In this document: one piece after another, positions 35,861 to 45,406 of the stretch
Layout of the letters: each line of letters begins with the position of its first letter
How positions within the stretch are numbered: position 1 is the stretch's first letter
Source: Agrobacterium tumefaciens
GTDB taxonomy: Bacteria > Pseudomonadota > Alphaproteobacteria > Rhizobiales > Rhizobiaceae
DNA: 64,000 nucleotides
Direction: 5' to 3'
Assembly: GCF_013318015.2 (NCBI RefSeq)
Contig: NZ_CP115843.1
Location: forward strand, 248,001 to 312,000
Notes under the pieces: model-generated
What the model was told of the DNA's origin: nothing
What the model saw: the letters and a program-made list of their open reading frames with translations, nothing else
The model's database searches: none
Program-made: the position numbers and the translations under genes

Positions 35861-38800
35861 GTGGCGATCATGTTCGTCAGAGCGCAGGTGATCAGCAGGG
35901 GAGCGGGACGCAGTATCGTCTCGGCCGCCGCCTATCGTCATCGGGCGCGGATGATGGACGAACAGGTCGGAACCTCCTTCAGTTACCGTGGCGGCGCGGC
36001 CGAACTGAAACACGAAGAGTTGGCGCTGCCGGACCAGGTGCCGGCCTGGCTGCGCGCGGCCATCGATGGGAAGAGCGTCGTTGCGGCCAGCGAGGCTCTT
36101 TGGAATGCAGTGGACGCATTCGAGACTCGTGCCGACGCGCAGCTTGCCCGCGAGTTGATCATCGCGCTTCCGGAAGAGTTGACGCGATCAGAGAACATCG
36201 CCCTTGTGCGCGAGTTCGTCCGGGACAATCTGACGTCCAAGGGTATGATCGCCGACTGGGTTTATCATGACAGGCAAGGCAATCCACACATCCACCTGAT
36301 GACCCCGCTTCGACCTCTGACGGAACAGGGTTTCGGGCCGAAGAAAGTTCCGGTGCTTGGCACCGACGGCGAGCCATTGCGGGTCGTCACGCCGGACCGA
36401 CCGAAGGGCAAGATCGTCTACAGGCTCTGGGCCGGCGACAAGGAAACCATGAAGGCATGGAAGATCGCCTGGGCGGATACGGCCAATCGGCATCTGGCGC
36501 TTGCCGGCCATGAGATCCGCCTCGACGGGCGTTCCTATGCCGAACAGGGGCTCGACGGGATCGCCCAGAAACATCTCGGGCCGGAAAAGGCAGCGCTCGC
36601 CCGCAAGGGTGTCGCGATGTATTTCGCGCCGGCCGATCTCGCGCGCCGGCAGGAGATGGCCGACCGGCTGCTGGCCGATCCGTACCTACTCCTGAAACAA
36701 CTCGGCAACGAGCGCTCCACGTTCGATGAAAGGGACATCGCCAAGGCACTGCACCGCTATGTCGACGATCCCGCTGATTTCGCCAACATACGCTCCAAGC
36801 TGATGGCCTCTAATGATCTCGTACTGTTGAAGCCGCAACAGGCGAACCTGCAGACCGGCAAGGTGGCCGAACCTGCGGTCTTCACCACACGCGATATCCT
36901 GCGCACCGAATACGACATGGCGCAGTCGGCGGAAGTTCTGGCCCGGCGCAAGGGCTTCGGCGTCGCCAACGCGAAAATTGCGGCGGCTGTCAGAACCATA
37001 GAAACCGGCAATCCGGAAAATCCGTTCACGCTTGATCGCGAACAGGTGGAGGCTGTCCATCATGTCGCCGGCGACACTGGCATCGCCGCTGTGGTCGGGC
37101 ATGCCGGTGCGGGAAAATCGACGCTGCTTGCCGCGGCGCGCATCGCCTGGGAGAGCGGCAACTTCCGCGTCTTCGGGGCGGCGCTTGCTGGCAAGGCGGC
37201 CGAAGGGCTTGAGGATAGTTCCGGCATTAGATCGCGCACGCTCGCCTCATGGGAACTAGCCTGGGAGAACGGACGCGATCTCCTCGACCGGCGGGACATC
37301 TTTGTCATCGATGAAGCTGGCATGGTCTCGTCGCAGCAGATGGCGCGTGTGCTCAAGCGCGCCGAGGAGGCTGGAGCCAAGGTGGTTCTGGTCGGCGATG
37401 CAATGCAGCTTCAACCGATCCAGGCCGGCGCAGCCTTTCGGGCGATTTCCGAACGGATTGGTTCTGCCGAACTTGCCGGTGTGCGGCGCCAGCGTGAAGA
37501 GTGGGCGAAAGAGGCCTCCCGTCTTTTCGCCCGCGGCAAGGTCGAGGAGGGGCTGGATGCTTATGCGCAGCGGGGGCATATTGTCGAGGCGGAGAGCCGG
37601 GCTGAAGCTGTGGAGCGCATCGTTGCTGACTGGACGAGCGCTCGCCGCGATCTCATCCAGCAATATGCCGATAAAGAACAGTCGGTTCGCATGCGTGGTG
37701 ACGAACTGCTCGTTCTCGCCCATACCAATGACGACGTAAGGCGGCTCAATGAAGCGCTGCGCAACGTCATGAAAGATGAAGGCGCCCTGACCGTCTCTCG
37801 TGAATTTTACACGGAGCGAGGCGTGCGGGAGTTCGCCGTCGGCGACCGGATCATCTTCCTCGAAAACGCCCGGTTCCTCGAGCCGCGCGCGCAAAGGCTT
37901 GGGCCTCAATATGTCAAGAACGGCATGCTCGGCACGGTCGTCTCCACCGGCGACACGCACGGCGGCCTATTGCTGTCGGTCCGTCTCGATAATGGCCGGG
38001 ATGTCATCATCAGCGAAGATAGCTATCGCAATGTCGATCACGGTTATGCTGCGACCATTCACAAGTCCCAAGGTGCGACCGTCGACAGGACATTCGTGCT
38101 CGCAACCGGGATGATGGATCAGCACCTGACGTACGTGTCGATGACTCGCCATCGCGACCGGGCCGATCTTTATGCCGCTCGCGAGGACTTTGAGCCGAAG
38201 CCGGGATGGGGAAAAAGATCCCGGGTTGATCACGCCGCCGGCGTCACGGGCGAGCTGGTCGGAACCGGCAATGCGAAGTTCCGGCCGCAAGACGAGGATG
38301 CCGATAAAAGCCCCTACGCCGATGTGAAAACGGACGACGGAACCGTGCATCGGCTCTGGGGCGTGAGCCTTCCGAACGCCCTGGACGAGGCCGGCGTGTC
38401 GGAAGGCGACACGGTGACGCTGCGCAAGGACGGTGTCGAACGGGTGACGGTGACGGTGCCCGTCATCGACGAGAAAACCGGAGAGAAGAGGTTCGAGGAA
38501 CGGACGGTCGATCGAAACGTCTGGACTGCCAAACGGATCGAAACGGCAGAGGTTCGCCGGCAGCGCATCGAGGAGGAGAGCCATCGGCCGGAACTATTCA
38601 AGCAACTGGTGGAGCGTCTTGGCCGCTCCGGCGCCAAGACGACGACCCTCGATTTCGAGAGCGAGGCCGGCTACCAGGCGCACGCTCGGGATTTTGCCAA
38701 GCGTCGCGGTATCGATACGCTCTCCGGTGTCGCAGCCTGGATGGAGGACGGGGCGGGGCGGCAGCTGGCGTGGCTGGCGCAGAAGCGCGAGCAAGTGGCG

Positions 38801-40480
38801 AAGCTTTGGGAGCGGGCGAGCGTGGCGCTCGGCTTCGCGATCGAAAGCGAGAAGCGTGTTTCCTATAGTGAGGAACGAGCCGAAACCCGGACGGCAAAAA
38901 TTCCGACGGATCGACAATATCTCATCCCGCCGACAACATTGTTTTTCCGTGGTGTCGGCGAGGATGCCCGCCGCGCGCAGCTTCGCTCGGATCACTGGAA
39001 GGAACGCGACGCCATTCTTCGCCCAGTCTTGCAAAAGATCTATCGCGATCCTGAAGGCGCGCTTACCAGACTGAACACGCTTGCCTCCGACGCGCGGATT
39101 GCGCCCCGCGAGCTTGCCGACGACCTTGAGGCCTCGCCGCAGCGTCTCGGCCGTCTGCGTGGATCGAATCTTCTTGTCGATGGCCGCACGGCCCGCTCCG
39201 AGCGCGATGCGGCGGTGTCGGCGTTGTCCGAGTTGCTGCCGCTGGCACGTGCCCATGCCACAGAGTTCCGCCGCCAGGTCGAACACTTCGGCATGCGCGA
39301 GGAGCAACGGCGCGCGCATATGTCGTTGTCGATCCCGGCGCTTTCCAAACCGGCTATGGCGCGCCTTGCCGAAATCGAAGCCGTACGCGAGCGCGGTGGC
39401 AAGGATGCCTACAAGACGGCCTTCGCTTACGCGGCGGAGGATCGCCTTCTGCTTCGGGAGGTAAAGGCGGTCAACGACGCTCTCAACGCTCGCTTCGGCT
39501 GGTCTGCCTTCACCGACAAGGCAGACACTGTTGCCCAGCGCAACATGATCGAGCGCATGCCGGACGACCTTGACCTCGACCGGCGCGATAAGCTCAATCG
39601 TCTTTTTGCCGCCATACGCCGCTTTGCCGAAGAACAGCATCTTGCCGAAAGGAAAGATCGCTCCAGGATCGTTACCGGCGCCAGCGTCGTGCCTGGGAAA
39701 GAGACGGTGCCGGTGTTGCCAATGCTTGCAGCTGTAATGGAGTTTGAAACCCCGATCGACCACGAGGCGCGGGAGAGGGCGCGCGCTGTGCCTCACTACA
39801 GTCAGAATCGCGCCGCCCTTGGGAACGCGGCAGCGCGTATCTGGCGCGATCCGGCAGGTGCTGTTGGAAAAATTGAAGATCTGATCCTGAAGGGCTTCGC
39901 CGGTGAGCGGATCGCTGCGGCCATCAGCAATGATCCCGCTGCCTACGGCGCGTTGCGAGGCTCCGGCCGTATCATGGACAAATTGCTCGCTGTCGGCCTG
40001 GAGCGGAAGGAGGCTTTCCGGGCCGTCCCGGAGGCGGCAAGCCGTGTCCGGTCATTGGCCACCTCATTTACGGCCGCATTTGATGCAGAGAGGGAGGCGA
40101 TCAATGAGGAGCGCCGGCGCATGAGTATTGCCATCCCGGGACTGTCGCCTTCCGCCGAAGATGCACTGAGAGAACTCTCAGTGGCGATGAAGAAAAAGAA
40201 CGGCCGGCTCGACGTCGCTGCTGGCTCGCTCGATCCCGCCATTAGTAAGGAGTTTGCAACCGTCAGCCGCGCCCTCGACGAGCGTTTCGGCCGCAATGCC
40301 ATCCTGCGTGGAGAGCTGGATGTTTTCAATCGCGTGCCGCCTGCTCAGCGCCGTGCGTTCGAGGTAATGCGGGAACAGCTGAAGGTGCTGCAGCAGGTGG
40401 TCCGCATGCAGGCAAGCCACAACATCGTAGCAGAGCGCCAACGGCGTGTCCTCGACCGCGCCCGCTGCGTTATCCGCTGA
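35861..40480 (+). CDS. traA: TraA relaxase-helicase (MOBQ)
   Basis: 1539 residues from GTG 35861 (GGAG at 35851). The relaxase domain carries catalytic Tyr25 (SAAAYRHRARMMDE) and the metal motif HIH at 143-145 (GNPHIHLMTPLRP). The RecD-like helicase follows with Walker A 'GHAGAGKSTLLAA' (about 412) and Walker B 'IFVIDEAGMVSSQQ' (about 480), plus helicase motifs 'VDHGYAATIHKSQGATVD' and 'YVSMTRHRDRADLY'. A long C-terminal region contains repeated 'R(D)P(A)A' helical modules. It nicks oriT and unwinds the transferred strand. Full length for Agrobacterium TraA. Downstream traF/traB are missing. Confidence 0.96.
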   Translation: MAIMFVRAQVISRGAGRSIVSAAAYRHRARMMDEQVGTSFSYRGGAAELKHEELALPDQVPAWLRAAIDGKSVVAASEALWNAVDAFETRADAQLARELIIALPEELTRSENIALVREFVRDNLTSKGMIADWVYHDRQGNPHIHLMTPLRPLTEQGFGPKKVPVLGTDGEPLRVVTPDRPKGKIVYRLWAGDKETMKAWKIAWADTANRHLALAGHEIRLDGRSYAEQGLDGIAQKHLGPEKAALARKGVAMYFAPADLARRQEMADRLLADPYLLLKQLGNERSTFDERDIAKALHRYVDDPADFANIRSKLMASNDLVLLKPQQANLQTGKVAEPAVFTTRDILRTEYDMAQSAEVLARRKGFGVANAKIAAAVRTIETGNPENPFTLDREQVEAVHHVAGDTGIAAVVGHAGAGKSTLLAAARIAWESGNFRVFGAALAGKAAEGLEDSSGIRSRTLASWELAWENGRDLLDRRDIFVIDEAGMVSSQQMARVLKRAEEAGAKVVLVGDAMQLQPIQAGAAFRAISERIGSAELAGVRRQREEWAKEASRLFARGKVEEGLDAYAQRGHIVEAESRAEAVERIVADWTSARRDLIQQYADKEQSVRMRGDELLVLAHTNDDVRRLNEALRNVMKDEGALTVSREFYTERGVREFAVGDRIIFLENARFLEPRAQRLGPQYVKNGMLGTVVSTGDTHGGLLLSVRLDNGRDVIISEDSYRNVDHGYAATIHKSQGATVDRTFVLATGMMDQHLTYVSMTRHRDRADLYAAREDFEPKPGWGKRSRVDHAAGVTGELVGTGNAKFRPQDEDADKSPYADVKTDDGTVHRLWGVSLPNALDEAGVSEGDTVTLRKDGVERVTVTVPVIDEKTGEKRFEERTVDRNVWTAKRIETAEVRRQRIEEESHRPELFKQLVERLGRSGAKTTTLDFESEAGYQAHARDFAKRRGIDTLSGVAAWMEDGAGRQLAWLAQKREQVAKLWERASVALGFAIESEKRVSYSEERAETRTAKIPTDRQYLIPPTTLFFRGVGEDARRAQLRSDHWKERDAILRPVLQKIYRDPEGALTRLNTLASDARIAPRELADDLEASPQRLGRLRGSNLLVDGRTARSERDAAVSALSELLPLARAHATEFRRQVEHFGMREEQRRAHMSLSIPALSKPAMARLAEIEAVRERGGKDAYKTAFAYAAEDRLLLREVKAVNDALNARFGWSAFTDKADTVAQRNMIERMPDDLDLDRRDKLNRLFAAIRRFAEEQHLAERKDRSRIVTGASVVPGKETVPVLPMLAAVMEFETPIDHEARERARAVPHYSQNRAALGNAAARIWRDPAGAVGKIEDLILKGFAGERIAAAISNDPAAYGALRGSGRIMDKLLAVGLERKEAFRAVPEAASRVRSLATSFTAAFDAEREAINEERRRMSIAIPGLSPSAEDALRELSVAMKKKNGRLDVAAGSLDPAISKEFATVSRALDERFGRNAILRGELDVFNRVPPAQRRAFEVMREQLKVLQQVVRMQASHNIVAERQRRVLDRARCVIR

Positions 40481-40500
40481 AACCAATGAACCGAAAGGAG

Positions 40501-40596
40501 ATGAATATGGCTGAACAGGAGTTTTCTAACGACGCAATCGTCCGCGCTGAGGTCGACGCCCAGTCGCGTCATATGCCTTGGTGGTACTCTGGATAG
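40501..40596 (+). pseudogene. Truncated gene start after traA
   Basis: GAAAGGAG precedes ATG 40501, and the product begins MNMAEQEFSNDAIVRAEVDA, but it stops at 40596 after 31 codons. From about 40560 the bases belong to a ParB-like fragment on the other strand, so this is probably the first 20 codons of a gene severed at that junction. Confidence 0.5.
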
Positions 40597-40765
40597 CCGC
40601 GATGCGTTGTTCAATTTCGACAAGCCGCGCCTCATCTGTCTCAATAGCAGGGTCGCCTTCAGCGGAGGCTTCGATCTGCGCCTGCAATTCATCGAAGGTC
40701 TCCCCAAGAGCCTAAAGCTCGGCCTGTTCTTCCTCTGTGAGCTCTCGTGTTTGCGGATAAATCTG
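40560..40765 (-). pseudogene. ParB-like plasmid partition nuclease, internal fragment
   Basis: The minus strand reads 'TRELTEEEQAEL', an in-frame TAG, then 'ALGETFDELQAQIEASAEGD', 'PAIETDEARLVEIEQRIAAI' and 'QSTTKAYDATG'. The 'EEQAEY-x-L ... EIEQRIAAIE' linker is characteristic of the long ParB/RepB-like proteins of rhizobial plasmids. Both ends are missing and it holds a stop, so it is a fossil. Confidence 0.6.
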
Positions 40766-40771
40766 CCCGTA

Positions 40772-40920
40772 GCCGTCTACGGTGACACCGTCAACATCGC
40801 CGCGCGGCTTGAAAGAGTTGCCGAACCTGGAGGCATAGGTGTCTCGCGATCCATCAGAGATCACGTCGTGAAGCAAAGAAGAAAGCTAAAGTTTGAGGAC
40901 GCTGGCTTTCAGTACGAGCC
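40772..40920 (+). pseudogene. Class III adenylate cyclase catalytic-domain fragment
   Basis: The frame reads 'AVYGDTVNIAARLERVAEPGGIGVS' and 'RSIRDHVVKQRRKLKFEDAGFQ', a close match to the second half of a class III cyclase domain (YGDxVNxAARLE). No N- or C-terminal parts are present. Another displaced fragment in the traA-hipA mosaic; 40921-41141 shows nothing else. Confidence 0.75.
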
Positions 40921-41141
40921 TTTCAAACCAATACGATTTCGGGATGGTCTTCTTCGCTGCGATCGGCGAAGTCTTGCTCATTGTGTTCGAACGGAGAAGC
41001 GATTCCGATGCTTGGCTAACACCTGTGCTGAGCTTGTCCCTCATGCTGTTCGCTTGCGGCAATGCGTCTCGTGGCCGGAAGATGGTCAGCCGAATCAGGA
41101 GCTTTAATGATCGCTTCGGTAGCTGGCAGTTTCAAGGGCAC

Positions 41142-41209
41142 TTATTTAACCCACTTTGATGGGTTGAATAAATTGAAAATATGCTTTATTTGAACCATTG
41201 AAAGGGTCA
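41142..41209. promoter_or_regulatory. HipB operator candidates upstream of hipA
   Basis: TTATTTAACCCA-ctttga-TGGGTTGAATAA (41142-41171) is a 12-bp inverted repeat with one mismatch. A second, weaker one (TTGAACC...GGGTCAA, 41190-41209) follows 19 bases later, ending just before ATG 41214. Such paired palindromes are what HipB-type XRE dimers bind for autoregulation. Confidence 0.6.
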
Positions 41210-41213
41210 ATTA

Positions 41214-42536
41214 ATGCGCCTGACGCTTCAAACCCATTTTTATGGTCAGTGGCATCACGCCGCGACGCTAGAACTTAAGGACGACGCGGCCGGCTTCCAA
41301 GGCGCGTCCATCGTCGATTACGATCTCGACTATTTCGTAACAGTTGCATCTGCGGAGTTCGCGGGTGGAAAAACGGTTCGCGACCATCGCGCGTTATCTG
41401 TTCGATATCCCGTTGATCTCGAAAATCGATATAGCCGCCGCTGGCCGCCCTTCCTCTTGGATCTTATGCCCCAGGGGCATGCAAGGCGAAAGCTTGCCGA
41501 GCATCTCATTCTTGCTGAAGGCTCGCGCGCTTCCGATCTCCCGCTGCTTCTGCGATCGGCGACGGGCGGCATAGGCAATATCCGGATCAAAGAAGCGGCG
41601 GAGGCCGAGACGGAACGGCTGCGCGGTGTTGAGCGCCAAGGGGTTACAGAAGCGGAAATCCTTGAGCGCTCGGATCATTTCATGGAAGTCGCCGATCGCT
41701 TCGGAATGCTCGCCTCTGGCTCAAGCGGCCTGCAAGGCGAATGGCCTAAGGTCTCGATGACCCAAGCGAATGACGGTCTCTATTATCCCGACAGCTTCGT
41801 GACTGATGATGAAGCCGTGCGCCACGTCATTGTCAAGCTGGTCCGCAGCAACGAGCCCGTGGACCGCCTTATACTCGAAGGCGAAGCCCTCTATTCGCGG
41901 ATCGCTCAAGAGATCGGCCTGAATGTGGACGAACCTTCGACCTATGCCGAAAGTGTCCTGATCATTCCTCGGTTCGACCGGAAGAAAAAAGAAGGTGGCG
42001 GAACCGTTAGGCTGGGCCAAGAAAGCCTGGTATCCGCGATCGGCGTTGCTGATTTCGGTCATGTCGGCTCGCACGAGGCCTACATCGACGTTTTGCGCCA
42101 ATATTCTGCCAATCCCTTCGCGGACATTGTCGAATACCTGAAGCGGGACATCGCCAATTTGGCGCTCGGCAATCCCGATAATCACGGCCGAAATTCTGCA
42201 CTGAGTAAGCACCAGGACGGCACGATCAGCCTGTCTCCGCTCTTTGATTTCGCGCCAATGCGGCTTGCCAAAGAGGGGATCGTTCGTTCCACCCGCTGGG
42301 CCATGATGAGGGACGGTGGTCGCGATCACCTTCCCGATTGGAAACGCATTTGCGCTGAACTGATCCCCGATCCTGATGAGCAGAATGCGCTCGCAGCTGA
42401 GCTTTCCGTGTTTGCCGAATACCTCCGGCAAACACCGGCTATGGCGAAAGATATGGGTGGGTCTCAGGAGATTCTAGAGCGTGCAATGGGACGCTGCATT
42501 GAAATCGCGGAGAGCGTTCTGGCGGCGTGCCAGTGA
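41214..42536 (+). CDS. HipA-family serine/threonine kinase toxin
   Basis: 440 residues. HipA N-terminal part (LPLLLRSATGGIGNIRIKEA) and the kinase core: 'VIVKLVRSNEPVDRLILEGEALYSRIAQEIGL', 'LIIPRFDRK', the catalytic 'LALGNPDNHGRNSALSKHQDG' (about residue 315, GNxDNHxxN) and the metal-binding 'LSPLFDFAPM'. HipA kinases phosphorylate translation components such as Glu-tRNA synthetase and arrest growth. The gene precedes its XRE partner, the reverse of the classical hipBA order. Confidence 0.9.
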   Translation: MRLTLQTHFYGQWHHAATLELKDDAAGFQGASIVDYDLDYFVTVASAEFAGGKTVRDHRALSVRYPVDLENRYSRRWPPFLLDLMPQGHARRKLAEHLILAEGSRASDLPLLLRSATGGIGNIRIKEAAEAETERLRGVERQGVTEAEILERSDHFMEVADRFGMLASGSSGLQGEWPKVSMTQANDGLYYPDSFVTDDEAVRHVIVKLVRSNEPVDRLILEGEALYSRIAQEIGLNVDEPSTYAESVLIIPRFDRKKKEGGGTVRLGQESLVSAIGVADFGHVGSHEAYIDVLRQYSANPFADIVEYLKRDIANLALGNPDNHGRNSALSKHQDGTISLSPLFDFAPMRLAKEGIVRSTRWAMMRDGGRDHLPDWKRICAELIPDPDEQNALAAELSVFAEYLRQTPAMAKDMGGSQEILERAMGRCIEIAESVLAACQ

Positions 42537-42553
42537 TGCCGGAGGACAGCTAA

Positions 42554-42832
42554 ATGGCTCGATGGAGAAAGCCAACGAAAGAGGAAATTCTTGAGAACCG
42601 GCGAACACTGGCGGAACGCGCTCGGACTGGCGACTTGAGGTTACCTGAGGCTGTTGTTGAAATCCGAAGAGGGCTTGGTTTGACGCAGGACGAATTCGCC
42701 AAGACGCTATCGCTCACCAGGCGCCAAGTTGCTGAGATGGAAGCCGGGACGGCGAACCCAACGCTCGAAACTTTAGGGAAGATTGGCCGATTGTTCGGAT
42801 TTACTGTGGGGTTTATTCCGAAGGCGCAATGA
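42554..42832 (+). CDS. XRE-family antitoxin (HipB-like)
   Basis: 92 residues with a Cro/C1 helix-turn-helix at about 38-85: 'VVEIRRGLGLTQDEFAKTLSLTRRQVAEMEAGTANPTLETLGKIGRLFGFTVGF'. It begins 17 bases after hipA. A preceding basic segment (ARWRKPTKEEILENRRTLAERA) is unlike classic HipB and may contact HipA. It should bind the palindromes before hipA and neutralise the kinase. Confidence 0.88.
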   Translation: MARWRKPTKEEILENRRTLAERARTGDLRLPEAVVEIRRGLGLTQDEFAKTLSLTRRQVAEMEAGTANPTLETLGKIGRLFGFTVGFIPKAQ

Positions 42833-42880
42833 TAGCTGAATTTTCTCGGGGGATGGGCGTTGGTACTACGCAAGGAAGCG

Positions 42881-43120
42881 ATGGCGAGGATCAAAATCAA
42901 TCGGCTGCTGGAGGCCGCTGGCTGGCGCTTCTTCGATGACAAGCGGTCCCGCGAATGTCGTTCTTGAGCCGAACGTCAAGCTGAAGCCTGAGCATATCGA
43001 AAGTCTCGGTGCGGACTTTGAGAAAAGCGCGAAGGGATTCATCGATTTTTGTTGCTGGGCAACGACGGCAAGCCGCTGATCGTCTTGGAAGCGAAATCGG
43101 AAGATAAAGATCCTCGTACA
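42881..43120 (+). pseudogene. Type I restriction R-subunit-like N-terminal fragment, frameshifted
   Basis: Starts MARIKINRLLEAAGWRFFDD, shifts frame (GPANVVLEPNVKLKPEHIES, LGADFEKSAKGFIDF), then loses one T and continues 'LLLGNDGKPLIVLEAKSEDKD'. The Asp ... Glu-x-Lys pattern (FIDF-(x)n-LEAK) is the PD-(D/E)xK nuclease of HsdR/DEAD-box restriction proteins. Two frameshifts and no helicase part, so dead. Confidence 0.7.
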
Positions 43121-43146
43121 TACATGACCGAGGCATCGAGGGAGGG

Positions 43147-43358
43147 TTGCACCCAGCCCCACCCCTCGACTTTGAGAGGTTCCGCGGCCTGCTCGAGAGT
43201 GATTGGGGCAGCCCGCAGCAGCGTACGGAGGTGCCCAGGCGCATATTGCATGGCGCTGGCACAAACCGTGGTTCGACAGCTACGACCTGGAAATTTTTCG
43301 CATTGATCCAACGGAGCTCGAGACCGTCATTCTCTCATGTCCGTTGTCGCGGTTCTAG
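43147..43358 (+). pseudogene. Unidentified frameshifted fragment
   Basis: One frame gives 'APPLDFERFRGLLESDWGSP'; after a shift near 43238 another gives 'HIAWRWHKPWFDSYDLEIFR' and 'IDPTELETVILSCPLSRF' to the TAG at 43356. The two halves read like one protein. I do not recognise it. Confidence 0.4.
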
Positions 43359-43677
43359 GGAATTGCCCGGAGCGGGACTCTTGTGCTGGTAGCCATGTCA
43401 TTGATCTTGCGGCGCTGGGTGCTATCTCCCACAAGCGACCCTCGATCACTGTTTGAATGCCGTAGAACGTGAGCAGGTCTCCGGCGGAGACCCTTACAAT
43501 GAGACCATCGTCAACGACTGTGATGATGGCACACCCATTTTCGAAATTCAGTTGCCTGCCGTTGCACCTGTCGGTGATCGACAAGCAGATATCTCTGCTC
43601 TGCGCGCAGATTTTCTTCGCTACGGTGAGTGCGGCTTCTAGCTCAATGAAGGCCTCTGAGACATTTTGATACCCCAT
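43327..43677 (-). CDS. Hypothetical protein (116 residues)
   Basis: Start ATG 43677 with AGGAA upstream. Sequence 'SEAFIELEAALTVAKKICAQSRDICLSITDRCNGRQ ... AIITVVDDGLIVRVSAGDLLTFYGIQTVIEG' looks like a small alpha/beta protein. The C terminus from about residue 88 overlaps the plus-strand fragment above and may be read-through into foreign sequence. No family recognised. Confidence 0.5.
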   Translation of the reverse strand: MGYQNVSEAFIELEAALTVAKKICAQSRDICLSITDRCNGRQLNFENGCAIITVVDDGLIVRVSAGDLLTFYGIQTVIEGRLWEIAPSAARSMTWLPAQESRSGQFPRTATTDMRE

Positions 43678-44241
43678 TTATCATTCCTCAGATGTGTCTT
43701 CCATCCGCTTTGCCCAACATAAAACATAAGCGACGACCAGCGGCGGTATGGAGGACAACATGCAGTTGGTCCGGTTGATGGGAAATACCCACAACGGCGC
43801 TCCCTCATATGAGGGGTATCGATACGATCGGCGTACCTCGCAGCTAAACCGTGCGGCGGGCTGAATAGAATTTATCAGGATAACTTGGAAAGAGAGGTTC
43901 TGCCGATTCTTCAGAACGGGCGCCTCTTTCGGCCCCCAACGCTTGGCAGACCCGTATCCAGTTCATGGCCGGGCAAACGAGACAGCAAGTGCGTAAACGC
44001 CGGTGGGTAGTAACATCGCTGCCACCGCGGTTGCGCGGGGCTTGACGGTCAACACCCGCGTCACAAACATTTTCGATGCCGCCGATCTGAAGGTCACCGA
44101 CCCCGAGATGTCGCGCGGTGATTTATGTCGACAGACTTCCTGTTTGCTGTGTTGCGCGAGAATAAGGTCCGCACGTAGCAGTGCGTTCACGACTGTTCAG
44201 CAAACCAAAAACCCCGGCCTGCCGCATGCTACTTCGGATGT
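43678..44241. other. 560-bp gap with two adjacent palindromes
   Basis: No gene supported. CCCTCATATGAGGG (43802-43815) is a perfect 14-bp palindrome, followed directly by GTATCGATAC (43816-43825), a perfect 10-bp palindrome. They could be an operator pair left from a lost regulator gene. Confidence 0.45.
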
Positions 44242-45162
44242 TCAGTTGCGGTGCTGTTTACGAGCCGGCCCTTTCGCCATATTGGATGCGAGCTGGCGGC
44301 CGATCTCGATGATGTCATCACGATTGGCGGTCGGGTCCTGGTTGCTCCAGGCGAGCCCAAGGCCGATACGCAGATCAATCTCCTCCACTGCCTTCAAACG
44401 AAAGTTTCTGTTTGGCAGGTTTGCCGCCCATTCCGGAACGAAGCCAACACCGACGCCTGCGGAGACGAGCGCGATTAGTGAAAGTGTGTCGTCGCAGGTA
44501 TAGACGATCCGATCGGAGAGTTCATGCTCGCGGAATGTATCGAGAAAATACCGCTCCGTGTAGGACAGGTTTGAACGCGAAAAGGAAATGATCTTCTGGC
44601 GGCGCAGGTCTTCCAGCGTGACGGTCTCGGCCTCAGCTAAAGCGTTTTCTTTGGAGACGGCGAGCAAATAGCGCTCCTCTGTTATCGCCTGCCATCGCAA
44701 TGCGCCGTTGTTGTCCAAAGGCCGGACAAACCCGATATTGACCTGTCCGCGCTCAATGTCCCGTACGATGGATTCGGTTGTGCCGTTGCGGATATGAATG
44801 CGGATATCCGGATAACGTCGGCCAATTCGGGCAAGAAAATCGGGCAGAACACCGAAGGTTGCCGGGTGAATTGTGCCGATGGTGATCTTGCTGGCAGCCT
44901 TGCCCGCAACCGCCTGTGTGATTGCATAAGTTTCGTCGACATCCCGAAGTAGTTGAACGCAACGCTCGTAAAAAACCGATCCTGCGGGAGTAAGCTGAAC
45001 ACGGCGTGTGGAACGAATGAGAAGGGAAACGCCCAGTTCCTTCTCGATCGCTTGGACCTGGGCAGTGACGGCAGGCTGCGCAAGGTTGAGCCGGATGGAG
45101 GCGCGCCCGAAATGCAGCTCCTCTGCGACGGCAACGAATGTGCTCATTTGGCGCAGATCCAT
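44242..45162 (-). CDS. LysR-family transcriptional regulator
   Basis: 306 residues from ATG 45162 (AAGGAA upstream; longer in-frame extensions are rejected because LysR proteins begin at MDLRQ). Winged helix at 1-60 (MSTFVAVAEELHFGRASIRLNLAQPAVTAQVQAIEKELGVSLLIR), then the two-lobed inducer-binding domain (ITIGTIHPATFGVLPDFLARI ... LIALVSAGVGVGFVPEWAAN). No divergent target remains: upstream is an unrelated nucleotidyltransferase gene. The regulon is unknown. Confidence 0.92.
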   Translation of the reverse strand: MDLRQMSTFVAVAEELHFGRASIRLNLAQPAVTAQVQAIEKELGVSLLIRSTRRVQLTPAGSVFYERCVQLLRDVDETYAITQAVAGKAASKITIGTIHPATFGVLPDFLARIGRRYPDIRIHIRNGTTESIVRDIERGQVNIGFVRPLDNNGALRWQAITEERYLLAVSKENALAEAETVTLEDLRRQKIISFSRSNLSYTERYFLDTFREHELSDRIVYTCDDTLSLIALVSAGVGVGFVPEWAANLPNRNFRLKAVEEIDLRIGLGLAWSNQDPTANRDDIIEIGRQLASNMAKGPARKQHRN

Positions 45163-45406
45163 TTCAGTTCCTTCCGCCGGGGGCGCAATTAAGATCGAGG
45201 GAGGCCTCGAATACCAGGAAGGATAAAGTGGTTGAGCGCCTCGGTCCAGATGCGACATTGATAGGTTTGTACGATTAATGGTTGCTGAGTGCGGTTGAGC
45301 CTCGCATAATGTGGATGCAGGCGGATTGGGATTACAACAATGTGGAGTAGCAATCGCCTGCCGGTAGCGGCTAGAATATCTACCCAGAAGAATCGATGGT
45401 GAGGCC

